Shown here: positions 35,326 to 43,574 of the stretch, in pieces
Layout: every line of letters starts with the position of its first letter
Position numbering within the stretch: the stretch's first letter is position 1
From: an uncultured Bacteroidales bacterium
GTDB lineage: Bacteria; Bacteroidota; Bacteroidia; Bacteroidales; Bacteroidaceae
DNA length: 64,000 nucleotides
Assembly (NCBI GenBank): GCA_945833885.1
Contig: CAMAFY010000001.1
Span: forward strand, 1 to 64,000
Direction: 5' to 3'
Program-made: the position numbers and the translations under genes
The notes under the pieces: generated by a model
What the model saw: the letters and a program-made list of their open reading frames with translations, nothing else
The model's database searches: none
What the model was told of the DNA's origin: nothing

Positions 35326-36345
35326 TCAGTGGATTCCCCTGTTGTCGAGCGCCGTTGCGTACTTCCGGGCATTGGCAAGATGGGTGCTATAGTCCGCAGC
35401 AAAGTTGTGGGCACCGGAGAAATCCTCCTTCGCACACATATATATATAATTATGATGTGCGAAGTTCAGCACGGCATCAATGCTGGAAATTGATGGAATG
35501 CAGATAGGTCCGGGTGGAAGTCCCGTGTTTTTGTAGGTGTTGTACGGACTTTCGTATTGCAGATGTTCGTGGAGGATTCGACGGAGCGTGAAATCTTGAA
35601 GGGCGAACTTCACGGTCGGGTCGGCCTGCAGCGGCATGTTCCGGCGCAAACGGTTGATGTACATTCCCGCCACCATGGCACGTTCGGGCTGGTATTGCGT
35701 CTCCTGCTCCACGATGCTCGCCAGTGTGATGGCATCAGTCTTGGTGAATCCGGGAATAATGTTGAGGAGTTTTGCACAACGTTCGGAAGTCCAGAAGGCA
35801 TTGCTCTCACGTTTCATCCGATTCATCAGATGCTTGGGGGTGATAGTCCAGTACACTTCGTAAGTGTTGGGGATGAACAGGCATACGGAAGTCGCCTTTT
35901 CCAGTCCGTATTCCGCCAGAATCGTACTGTCGGTCAGCACTTTGTAGAAACTGTCGGCGGGCATTTCAAGTTGTTCGCCGAGGAAGTCCGCCAGATTTTC
36001 TGCAGTCCGCAGGCAAGGTATTGTCAGTTTCCGCGGCGTCTGCCGTCCTGTTGCCAGCCTACGCAACACCATGATGGTAGAAGTGCCGCTGCCGATGTCA
36101 TAACATCCCGGCTGAATGTTTGAGGCGTAGCCCGAAAGGCGGGCCATCATGTGGAATGTTGAGCGCTGGGGAGCCTTGCTTGCTTTGTCAATCTGCTCGT
36201 AAACGTCGTCAAGGGTGCTGTTGCGGTGAATGAAAATGAGGCATTCCTTCTTGCCGGACAGGCTGCCAAAGGCGCCGAAAGCCAAAAAAACGAACAAAAG
36301 AAGTAGGACTGCCAATATGGAAATTACAACGTTTTTTTTCATCAT
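35326..36345 (-). CDS. mltG: endolytic murein transglycosylase MltG
   Basis: Predicted 339 residues. One N-terminal membrane helix (VVISILAVLLLLFVFLAFGA) anchors a periplasmic YceG/MltG domain that cuts nascent glycan strands and sets their length. The conserved region ASIVEQETQYQPERAMVAGMYINRLRRNMPLQADPTV, cited here for its E-Q-E-T and the N-R-L/QADPTV motifs, contains the catalytic Glu. YNTYKNTGLPPGPICIPS and the closing NFAAD...H segment are also typical. Two adjacent ATGs (36345, 36342) are possible. Divergent from the acyl-CoA synthetase gene. Confidence 0.95.
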   Translation of the reverse strand: MMKKNVVISILAVLLLLFVFLAFGAFGSLSGKKECLIFIHRNSTLDDVYEQIDKASKAPQRSTFHMMARLSGYASNIQPGCYDIGSGTSTIMVLRRLATGRQTPRKLTIPCLRTAENLADFLGEQLEMPADSFYKVLTDSTILAEYGLEKATSVCLFIPNTYEVYWTITPKHLMNRMKRESNAFWTSERCAKLLNIIPGFTKTDAITLASIVEQETQYQPERAMVAGMYINRLRRNMPLQADPTVKFALQDFTLRRILHEHLQYESPYNTYKNTGLPPGPICIPSISSIDAVLNFAHHNYIYMCAKEDFSGAHNFAADYSTHLANARKYATALDNRGIH

Positions 36346-36374
36346 TTTTGTCTGTTTGATATCGTTTTATGCGG

Positions 36375-36382
36375 CAAAATTA
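36375..36382 (-). promoter_or_regulatory. candidate -7 box (TAATTTTG) for mltG
   Basis: TAATTTTG on the minus strand lies 30 bp upstream of the mltG start. It is back to back with the plus-strand promoter at 36425-36454. Confidence 0.5.
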
Positions 36383-36424
36383 CAGAAAAAAGCCTTTTCA
36401 CGTAAAAAATCATCCATAAATCTC

Positions 36425-36454
36425 TTGTCAAATGACGAGATAATACTAAATTTG
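36425..36454 (+). promoter_or_regulatory. Bacteroidota-type promoter for the acyl-CoA synthetase gene
   Basis: TTG at 36425-36427, a 19-bp spacer and TAAATTTG at 36447-36454 fit the -33/-7 consensus. The leader to the start at 36619 would be about 155 nt. Confidence 0.65.
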
Positions 36455-36618
36455 CACAAAACAAACGGATTTGAGCATCCGTGTGTTTTTCTCTCTTTTC
36501 CGTAAAAAACGCTGAAAAACACGTAGAAATCCATTGAAATGATACCGTGCGGCAAGTGTTTCCGTCTGCTTCCCGACCGACATTTTGCCGTTCTCCCCAT
36601 CAAAAACATAAGATAAGT

Positions 36619-38301
36619 ATGATTACATACCAGTATGTTGACTACGTAGGCTTGATAGAAAAGTCTATCAAGACACGGTGGAACAATGCTTCCTTGACCG
36701 ATTTTCAAGGTCAGACATGCAATTATAAGGATGTTGCACGTAAGATAGAAAAGTTGCATATCCTCTTTGAAAATGCTGGAATAGAGCGCGGTGACCGCAT
36801 CGCAATATGCGGACGCAACAGCGCGCATTGGGCCATTTCCTTCCTCGCAACCCTGACTTATGGTTGCATAGTTGTGCCCATTCTCCATGAATTCAAGGCG
36901 GAACAGGTTCATAACATCGTCAATCACAGTGAGGCACGTCTGCTCTTTGCCGGAGATTATGTGTGGCCTACGCTGACACCTGACGAGATGCCTGCCATCG
37001 AAGGCGTCATTCATTTGCCGGATTTCGCGCTGAAAGTCAGCCGAAGTGAGCGTCTTACGGAAGCGCGTGCCCATCTTAACGAGTTCTTCGGACGGAAATA
37101 TCCCGAGCGTTTTACCGCAGACGATGTGCATTATGTCCCGCAACCGGATGGCGAAGCATTGAGCATGATCAACTATACCAGCGGTTCTACGGGCAACCCC
37201 AAGGGAGTAATGATTCCCTATCGTGCGCTTTGGAGCAACTATGAGTTTGCCATTGAGGTGCTCGGTGTCAAATGTAAGTCCGGCGATCGCGTGGTAAGCA
37301 TGTTGCCGATGGCGCACATGTATGGTATGGCATTTGAATTCCTCTTCGAATTCCTCCATGGAATCCACATCCATTTCCTCAATCGTCTGCCAAGTCCTAA
37401 GATCATTGTGCAGGCTTTCGCGGAAGTTAAGCCGTGTATCGTCATTGCTGTGCCTCTAATCATTGAGAAAATCATCAGAAAGAACGTACTTCCGAAGGTG
37501 CAGACCCATACAATGCAGATGTTGCTCCGCACTCCTTTGGTAAGAGGTAAGATACTTGAGAAGATACGTTTTGAGATTCAGAAGGTATTTGGCGGCCGTT
37601 TCTATGAGGTTATCATGGGTGGTGCCGGTCTGAATCCCGATGTTGAGAAGTTCCTTCGCAAGATTGGTTTCAATTACACCGTAGGTTATGGTTCGACAGA
37701 GTGCGCTCCCATCATGAGTTATGAGGATTGGCAGAGGTTCGCACAGGGAAGTTGTGGTAAGGTTGCTCCGCGAATGGAGGTGAAAATCAACTCGAAAGAC
37801 CCGCAACGAATTCCGGGAGAAATCCTCATGAGAGGCGCAAACGTCATGCTCGGGTACTACAAAAATCCTGAAGCCACCGCGGTAACCATCGATAAAGAGG
37901 GATGGTATCATAGCGGGGATATGGGTGTTATCGATGCAGAAGGCAACATCTACATCCGCGGACGCTGCAAAAACATGCTCCTCGGCAGCAATGGTCAGAA
38001 CATTTATCCCGAGGAAATTGAGGACAAACTCAATTCTCTGCTTTATGTCAGCGAGAGCATTATCATCCAAAAGGGCGACAAACTCTATGCGCTCATCTAT
38101 CCTGACTGGGAACATCTTGAGAAGGACGGGCTGACACACAAGGAAATCCGCGAGCAGATGGACAACAATATCCGTGAGTTGAATTTGCAGATCAACAAGT
38201 ACGAGCAGATAGTTGGATACCGTCTTTACAAGGAAGAGTTTGAAAAGACTCCGAAGAAGTCTATCAAACGTTACCTCTATGAAGATGCGGAAGTAAATTG
38301 A
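36619..38301 (+). CDS. AMP-binding acyl-CoA synthetase (long-chain type)
   Basis: A predicted 560-residue adenylate-forming enzyme that activates an acid, probably a fatty acid, to its CoA or ACP thioester. The ATP-binding P-loop is INYTSGSTGNPKGVMIPY (about residues 190-207). VGYGSTECAPIMSY and the A8-like WYHSGDMGVIDAEGNIYIRGRCKN are conserved. The C-terminal lid carries PKKSIKRYLY with the catalytic Lys. Length agrees with the family. The start MITYQYVD is chosen because the fold begins there; a longer frame opens at 36547 without support. It has its own promoter and terminator. Confidence 0.92.
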   Translation: MITYQYVDYVGLIEKSIKTRWNNASLTDFQGQTCNYKDVARKIEKLHILFENAGIERGDRIAICGRNSAHWAISFLATLTYGCIVVPILHEFKAEQVHNIVNHSEARLLFAGDYVWPTLTPDEMPAIEGVIHLPDFALKVSRSERLTEARAHLNEFFGRKYPERFTADDVHYVPQPDGEALSMINYTSGSTGNPKGVMIPYRALWSNYEFAIEVLGVKCKSGDRVVSMLPMAHMYGMAFEFLFEFLHGIHIHFLNRLPSPKIIVQAFAEVKPCIVIAVPLIIEKIIRKNVLPKVQTHTMQMLLRTPLVRGKILEKIRFEIQKVFGGRFYEVIMGGAGLNPDVEKFLRKIGFNYTVGYGSTECAPIMSYEDWQRFAQGSCGKVAPRMEVKINSKDPQRIPGEILMRGANVMLGYYKNPEATAVTIDKEGWYHSGDMGVIDAEGNIYIRGRCKNMLLGSNGQNIYPEEIEDKLNSLLYVSESIIIQKGDKLYALIYPDWEHLEKDGLTHKEIREQMDNNIRELNLQINKYEQIVGYRLYKEEFEKTPKKSIKRYLYEDAEVN

Positions 38302-38351
38302 TATCGCATCGTAGTGCAGTGCTTTCCCACATGCACCGTTGTTATAGAAAT

Positions 38352-38405
38352 GGCATCGCTTTGTCAAGGGGATAGGATTCCTTTGTCAAAGCGATGCCTT
38401 TTTCT
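38352..38405 (+). terminator. rho-independent terminator of the acyl-CoA synthetase gene
   Basis: GGCATCGCTTTG pairs perfectly with CAAAGCGATGCC, enclosing a smaller GG/CC-rich loop, and is followed by TTTTTCTTT. It lies 50 bp after the stop at 38301. Confidence 0.92.
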
Positions 38406-38540
38406 TTGTCTTACGACGGATAGTAACCGTTGTTTTGATGTTGTTTTCCACGCCTGTTGCGTGAGATGAATCGCCTTTTTGCTTTCATTTTGCCCAATTT
38501 CATACCTCTGAACATTGTCTTTTTCTTCCCGATTGTTCTC

Positions 38541-38584
38541 CCTTTCCCAGCAGACATCCTGTCCTTTCCCAGCAGGCATTCCCT
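38541..38584 (+). repeat. 22-bp direct repeat, two tandem units
   Basis: 38541-38562 and 38563-38584 share CCTTTCCCAGCAG(A/G)CATTC-like sequence. It is one more gap with a 22-bp period but an unrelated unit. Confidence 0.8.
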
Positions 38585-38762
38585 CCTTTTCTGTCTGACA
38601 GCCATGTTTCCTGTTTCGCACCGTGGCGTCCATGTCCTTTTTCTCCCGTTGTTTTCATGCTTTTCCGCAGTCCATATATGTCCGACAAGGGCGAAATACC
38701 ACGCAAAGTACCGCAAAAACGGACGTTTTTTCCGCATTTGAGCAAAAAAACGTAAAAAATGT

Positions 38763-38793
38763 TTGGTGAAAGATGCTGATTAACGTATATTTG
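38763..38793 (+). promoter_or_regulatory. candidate promoter for the aromatic amino acid operon
   Basis: TTG at 38763-38765, a 20-bp spacer and TATATTTG at 38786-38793 fit the consensus. It lies about 370 bp upstream of the leader peptide start at 39161, so a closer promoter that I cannot see may also be used. Confidence 0.5.
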
Positions 38794-39160
38794 CAACCGA
38801 AAACAGTGTCGGAATCGATTGAACGCTTCGGTGATTTCCTCCGATTATCTTTCACTTTTTCATAGCATTCGCGTCTATACCACCGGCGTTTCCACACAGT
38901 TCCCGATAGTGTTCCGCCATAAAACCAATGTACTCCTATATATAATATATGAGGCTTTGGCATGACATTGAAGGTTGTCGCACACAGCAATATGCGTGAC
39001 CTTGTGAGGTGGAAACGGAGCCAGCCGTCGGGAACTTTTGCAAGGCCGGTTCCGGAAAACGGACGAAAGTTCGGCAGCAGACAACCTCCGGATGTCCCTT
39101 CCGCTGTGGAAGGTTGCCGGAAAGCCGGAATGTTTCAATACAAAACTAAAGAAAAAGACC

Positions 39161-39226
39161 ATGACGTCGTTTTATTTTGCATACTCCTTTACTTACTTTG
39201 TCTTTCAGACAGAGCGGGGAATGTGA
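39161..39226 (+). CDS. Phe/Tyr-rich leader peptide of the aromatic operon
   Basis: A 21-codon reading frame, ATG at 39161 and TGA at 39224-39226. Residues 4-15 read FYFAYSFTYFVF: five Phe and three Tyr in twelve positions, a density expected only of an attenuator leader. The last codons (GAG CGG GGA) contain the half-site AGCGGGGA that can pair with the downstream terminator arm. It lies 188 bp before pheA, whose product starts phenylalanine synthesis, in the middle of an otherwise gene-free stretch. It could be read as the end of a longer frame opening at 39038, but the upstream part has no coding character. No experimental support is available to me. Confidence 0.8.
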   Translation: MTSFYFAYSFTYFVFQTERGM

Positions 39227-39310
39227 GTGCCAATGCGCGACAACAAAGAATAGACCTTTGGGTCAGATTTCCCGCTTTCGAATGTTTTCGATAGCGGGAT
39301 TTTAATTTTT
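39213..39310 (+). promoter_or_regulatory. transcription attenuator (antiterminator/terminator) before pheA
   Basis: Terminator: CCCGCT-T-TCGAA (39271-39282) pairs with TTCGA-T-AGCGGG (39287-39298) around a 4-nt loop, extended by one A-T pair, then a T-rich tail at 39300-39310. Antiterminator: AGCGGGGA (39213-39220, in the leader peptide codons 18-20) can pair with TTCCCGCT (39269-39276), all eight positions including one G-U. The two structures exclude each other. If a ribosome waits at the Phe/Tyr codons the first half-site stays free and the terminator cannot form; if it runs to the stop codon it covers that half-site and transcription should end. Confidence 0.8.
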
Positions 39311-39413
39311 CAGGAAAATGATTCGCTCTTTCCGGAATCTTCCCCAGGTCTTACCCCCTAAAAAACCAACATTTCAGACCAAAAATCCAAAAAGACTATA
39401 ACTGAACACGCCC

Positions 39414-40253
39414 ATGATAAAGGTTGCCATACAGGGTAATGCAGGATGTTTCCACGAGATTGCTGCCCACCGCTTTTATGAAAACGAGAAAATAGAAACG
39501 GTCTATTGTGATACTTTTGAGGATGTCTTCTCCGCCATGCAGGCGAATCCCGAAGAGTGTCTGGGGATGATTGCCATCGAAAACACCATTGCCGGTTCCC
39601 TGTTACACAATTATGAGTTGCTCAGAGACAACGGAAGTCACATCGTTGGCGAGTATAAATTGCATATAGAACACGCACTTCTCTGCCTTCCGGACGACGA
39701 TTGGGACACGCTGACTGAGGTGAATTCCCATCCGGTTGCCCTTATGCAGTGCCGCAACTATCTGTGGAAGCACCGTCAACTGCGGGTGGTGGAGGCCAAC
39801 GATACGGCAGGCTCCGCCGAAAACATCGCACGTGAGGGGCTGCGAGGCCATGCTTCCATCTGCCATGCCAGCGTAGCCAATCTCTACGGACTCAAAGTTT
39901 TGGAGAACAGCATCGAGGACAACAAGCACAACTATACCCGCTTCCTCCTCCTTGCCGACCTGTGCCGCAAGTCGGAAAACGACGTCCTTTGGGGCACTCC
40001 CGACAAAGCAAGTGTCGTTTTTGCCCTGCCTCATGAAGAAGGAAGCCTGGCAAAAGTGCTGGCGATTCTGAGTTTTTACAGGATAAACCTTACAAAAATC
40101 CAGTCGTTACCCATCATCGGCCGCGAATGGGAGTACCTTTTCTACATCGATTTGCAGTACGACAACTACGAAAGATACCTGCAAAGCATCGAGGCCGTCC
40201 GACCTTTGACGCGCGATTTGCGGATACTCGGAGAATACCGTGCGGCACAATAA
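39414..40253 (+). CDS. pheA: prephenate dehydratase with ACT domain
   Basis: A predicted 279-residue enzyme converting prephenate to phenylpyruvate, the committed step to phenylalanine. The N-terminal catalytic part has GNAGCFHEIAAHRFY, IENTIAGSLLHNYELL, a VNSHPVALMQC segment and the catalytic NYTRFLLL near residue 180. The C-terminal ACT domain (about 200-279) should bind phenylalanine for feedback control, but its usual ESRP motif reads QSLP (KIQSLPIIGREWEYLFYID) and the GAL motif reads GSL, so feedback strength may differ. First gene after the attenuator; the following three genes are in the same orientation. Confidence 0.95.
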   Translation: MIKVAIQGNAGCFHEIAAHRFYENEKIETVYCDTFEDVFSAMQANPEECLGMIAIENTIAGSLLHNYELLRDNGSHIVGEYKLHIEHALLCLPDDDWDTLTEVNSHPVALMQCRNYLWKHRQLRVVEANDTAGSAENIAREGLRGHASICHASVANLYGLKVLENSIEDNKHNYTRFLLLADLCRKSENDVLWGTPDKASVVFALPHEEGSLAKVLAILSFYRINLTKIQSLPIIGREWEYLFYIDLQYDNYERYLQSIEAVRPLTRDLRILGEYRAAQ

Positions 40254-40539
40254 GTCAAAAACCGTAGAACAGGCGGATTCCATGAATTGCCACCGCCAAT
40301 ATGCATTGTTGAGACATCGGTTGCGCCTTCCTGTATATACGGAAAATTTCATCTTGAAAACAGTTCCGGAAATCCCGTAAATCTGATAAGAAAAAGCCTA
40401 TAATTGGGATTCTTCCATCGTTTCTTTCGAATACAACCTGCGGCAAATGGTGCTGGCAATGTCGCCTCCATTCCTGACCGTGTCAAGGAAAACAGAACGG
40501 AATTCTGGATACAAAGACTAACTATATCCCTACTTAACT

Positions 40540-41763
40540 ATGACAAATGTCAAGCCTGCTGACCGCCTTTCGTGCGTAAAGGAGTACTATTTCTCACGAA
40601 AACTTTCCGAGATTGCCCGTCTCCGCGAGGAGGGACACGATATTGTAAGCCTTGCCATCGGCAGTCCGGACCTGCCGCCACCGCCACAGGCCATTGAAAC
40701 CCTTTGCAAAGTGGCGCACGATGCCCATGCGCATGGTTACCAACCTACGAAAGGCACACCGGAACTCCGCCATGCCATGGCCCGTTTCTACAAGCGTCAT
40801 TTCGGCGTGGAACTGGATGCCGAGCGCGAAATCCTTCCGCTTATCGGCAGTAAGGAGGGCATCCTCCATACCACATTGGCGTTTGTCAATACCGGCGACA
40901 CGGTGCTTGTGCCCGACCCGGGCTATCCTACCTACACATCGCTTCCGACCCTTTTGGGAGCAAACGTGGTGCATTATCCGCTGAAAGCCGATGATGACTA
41001 CCAGCCGGACTTCGATTTCCTTGAAAAATTCGACACGTCGCGGGTAAGAATGCTGTGGATGAACTATCCGAACATGCCTACCGGTGCCAAGCCGCAGCGT
41101 GAAACCTACGAACGGATTGTGAGGTTCGCGCGTGAAAGGGGCATCGTCGTCGTCAACGACAACCCTTACAGTTTCATCCTTTCCGAGGGAGAGAAACTCA
41201 GCATCATGCAGGTTGAAGGGGCAAAGGATTGTTGTATTGAACTCAATTCCATGTCGAAAAGCCACAATATGCCGGGCTGGCGTGTGGGAATGCTTGTAGG
41301 AAATGCCGAATTTGTCGGATGGGCGCTGAAAGTGAAGAGCAATATCGACTCCGGAACATTCAGAGGTTTGCAGTTGGCTGCGGCATCCGCGATAGACGTT
41401 GCCGATGATTGGCATCGCGAATATAATGTGGAAGTGTATGCCCGTCGCCGTGTTTTGGGCGAGGCTGTCCTGAAAACGCTTGGCGTTGAGGCGGACTTCA
41501 GCAAGCAGACAGGTATGTTCCTGTGGGCGCATATCCCCGAAAACCATCCCCTTTTGCCGGCTTTGGGGGCAGCAACTGCCGAAAGCACCCTTTCAGAACG
41601 TTTTGCCGACTACGTATTGAAGCAGGTGGAGGTTTTCATTACACCGGGTTTCATCTTCGGCAAGGGCGGCGACCATTGCGTCAGACTTTCGCTCTGCGCG
41701 TCGGAAGAACGCCTTACGGAAGCCCTGAAGCGCGTAAAGGCGATGATGACGACGCTGGTCTGA
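40540..41763 (+). CDS. class I/II aminotransferase, probably aromatic
   Basis: A predicted 407-residue PLP enzyme, fold type I. Substrate loop and cofactor motifs are visible: SLAIGSPDLPPPPQAIETL near the start, DPGYPTYTSLP, MNYPNMPTGA, VNDNPYSFILSEG and the PLP lysine in LNSMSKSHNMPGWRVGMLVG. A final RLSLCASEERL supplies the carboxylate-binding Arg. By sequence it resembles LL-diaminopimelate/aspartate-type enzymes, but its place between pheA and the DAHP synthase suggests it makes phenylalanine and tyrosine from the keto acids. Gaps of 286 bp before and 435 bp after are large for an operon. Confidence 0.9.
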   Translation: MTNVKPADRLSCVKEYYFSRKLSEIARLREEGHDIVSLAIGSPDLPPPPQAIETLCKVAHDAHAHGYQPTKGTPELRHAMARFYKRHFGVELDAEREILPLIGSKEGILHTTLAFVNTGDTVLVPDPGYPTYTSLPTLLGANVVHYPLKADDDYQPDFDFLEKFDTSRVRMLWMNYPNMPTGAKPQRETYERIVRFARERGIVVVNDNPYSFILSEGEKLSIMQVEGAKDCCIELNSMSKSHNMPGWRVGMLVGNAEFVGWALKVKSNIDSGTFRGLQLAAASAIDVADDWHREYNVEVYARRRVLGEAVLKTLGVEADFSKQTGMFLWAHIPENHPLLPALGAATAESTLSERFADYVLKQVEVFITPGFIFGKGGDHCVRLSLCASEERLTEALKRVKAMMTTLV

Positions 41764-41859
41764 CGGTGTGGAAAACGGCAATGTGCATTCCGGAAAACGG
41801 CACTTCAAACTGACGCTCTTGGCAGGTGTCTGCCACTGTGCAGGACACCGTCTTGAAAA

Positions 41860-41991
41860 GTGCCGCACTTTCCGCATGAAACATCCGAACTTTCCGCATG
41901 AAACATCCGAACTTTCCGCATGAAACATCCGAACTTTCCCTTCAAAAGTGCCGCACTTTTTAATCAAAATCTCCGCAAATTTTCCACCGCT
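41860..41991 (+). repeat. 22-bp tandem array, exactly 6 units
   Basis: Units 41860-41881, 41882-41903, 41904-41925, 41926-41947, 41948-41969 and 41970-41991, total 132 bp. Units two and three are identical, CATCCGAACTTT plus CCGCATGAAA. The first and fifth begin GTGCCGCACTTT, which with the preceding AAA forms the palindrome AAAGTGC-C-GCACTTT. The array lies inside the aromatic cluster, between aminotransferase and DAHP synthase. The rest of the gap 41764-42198 has a G run (GGGGGGGG near 42017) but nothing else I recognise. Confidence 0.97.
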
Positions 41992-42198
41992 GTCCAAAGC
42001 CCTCAAAAACAATGCGGGGGGGGCAGTCGAAGACAGAGCGGAGAAACGGAAGCGGATACTCTGTAAATGAGCAGGTATTTTAAGCCGAAAAGCAACCGAA
42101 AGGCAGCAAAATGCGACCTGCTATACAACAAAATAAGATTTTCGGTGGTGATTTTAGAACCCACCTGTTAAGTAAATTGAAATACAAAAACATACTAT

Positions 42199-43269
42199 AT
42201 GGAACTCGAACTTCAACCCCTCAACCTTCCGGGTATTGACGCCCAGCGTCGCCCCCTCGTCATTGCTGGTCCATGTTCTGCGGAAACCGAAGAGCAAGTT
42301 ATGACCACAGCCTTGCAGTTAGCCTCAAACGGCATTCGTATCATGCGTGCCGGAATCTGGAAACCCCGCACAAAACCTGGCGGTTTCGAAGGTGTCGGCG
42401 AGAAAGGTCTCCCGTGGTTGCAGCGCGTACACGACGAGTGTGGCCTCCTTACTGCCACGGAAGTGGCGAACGCCCACCATGTTCAAGCGGCCCTCGAACA
42501 CGGCATTGACATCCTTTGGATCGGTGCCCGCACCTCGGCAAACCCCTTTGCCATGCAGGAAATTGCCGATGCCCTTGAGGGACACGACGTGCCCGTGCTG
42601 GTGAAGAATCCCGTAAATCCCGACCTGGAACTTTGGATTGGCGCCCTCCAACGTCTGAACAATGCCGGCATAAAACGCCTGGCAGCCGTTCATCGTGGCT
42701 TCTCTTCCTACGACAAACGCATCTATCGCAATCCTCCCATGTGGCACATTCCCATTGAACTGCGCCGCCGCATCCCCGATCTTCCCATGATTGGCGACCC
42801 CAGTCACATTGGTGGCAGCAGGGAACTCGTGGCCCCTCTCTGCCAGCAGGCCATGGATTTGGGTTTCGACGGCCTGCTTATTGAAAGCCATTGCCAGCCC
42901 GACAATGCCTGGAGCGATGCCAAACAGCAGATTACACCCGATGTCCTCGAATTCATCCTCGAAAAACTGACCATTCGAAACCAGATGACGACGACAGAAG
43001 GATTGGAGACCTTGCGCCGCCAGATTGATGAGGTGGACAACCAATTGCTCGAACTTTTGGCAACGCGAATGCGCATCAGCCGTGAGATAGGTACGTATAA
43101 GAAGCAGAACAACATGACCGTCGTGCAGACCATGCGTTATAGCGAAATCCTCGAAAAGCGTGGGGCGCAGGGTACGTTGAACGGTATGAGCAACAGTTTC
43201 ATCCGTGACATTTTTGAGCATATCCATGAGGAGTCTGTAGCACAGCAGATAGAAATCATGAACAAATGA
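42199..43269 (+). CDS. bifunctional DAHP synthase / chorismate mutase
   Basis: Predicted 356 residues. The N-terminal ~260 residues are a DAHP synthase of the short I-beta (KDO8P-synthase-like) type with AGPCSAETEEQV, RAGIWKPRTKPGGFEGVGE, LVKNPVNPDLELWIGAL and PMIGDPSHIGGSR, which condenses PEP and erythrose-4-phosphate in the first shikimate step. The C-terminal ~90 residues are an AroQ chorismate mutase (TLRRQIDEVDNQLLELLATR, MRISREIGTYKK). The fusion is common in Bacteroidota and lets the mutase part serve as an allosteric site for prephenate control. Third gene of the aromatic cluster. Confidence 0.95.
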   Translation: MELELQPLNLPGIDAQRRPLVIAGPCSAETEEQVMTTALQLASNGIRIMRAGIWKPRTKPGGFEGVGEKGLPWLQRVHDECGLLTATEVANAHHVQAALEHGIDILWIGARTSANPFAMQEIADALEGHDVPVLVKNPVNPDLELWIGALQRLNNAGIKRLAAVHRGFSSYDKRIYRNPPMWHIPIELRRRIPDLPMIGDPSHIGGSRELVAPLCQQAMDLGFDGLLIESHCQPDNAWSDAKQQITPDVLEFILEKLTIRNQMTTTEGLETLRRQIDEVDNQLLELLATRMRISREIGTYKKQNNMTVVQTMRYSEILEKRGAQGTLNGMSNSFIRDIFEHIHEESVAQQIEIMNK

Positions 43270-43574
43270 CACTGACTTTCCGGCAAAGGAGCGAGGGCTT
43301 GATGTTTTTTTAGGGCCTTCCTCGCAGGAAAGTCTGTCATCGCATATACCGCAAGGCGGAACCCCTTCCCGGCATCACCGCACATCCTTTCTTGACAGAG
43401 GGAATTTTGTGGGTGAAAAGGCGATGCTTTGACGTAAGGCACCGCAGGGATTTGTAGCAAGGCATTCTGGATATTATGGTAAAGTGTTAAGGATTATATG
43501 GCAATACTTTTCATGTGTATATCGGAAAATGCCGTTTCCGCCAGCAAAACCACAACAATAACAACCTCGAAGTT
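43270..43574. other. 305-bp gap within the aromatic cluster
   Basis: No gene is supported. An imperfect hairpin can be drawn at 43291-43325 (GCGAGG...CCTCGC) with T residues only in its loop. No promoter matching the -33/-7 consensus is obvious. Confidence 0.5.

Noticed and set aside
43291-43325. Terminator between DAHP synthase and tyrA
   Set aside because: The stem is imperfect and its T run is in the loop rather than after the stem, so it should not stop transcription.
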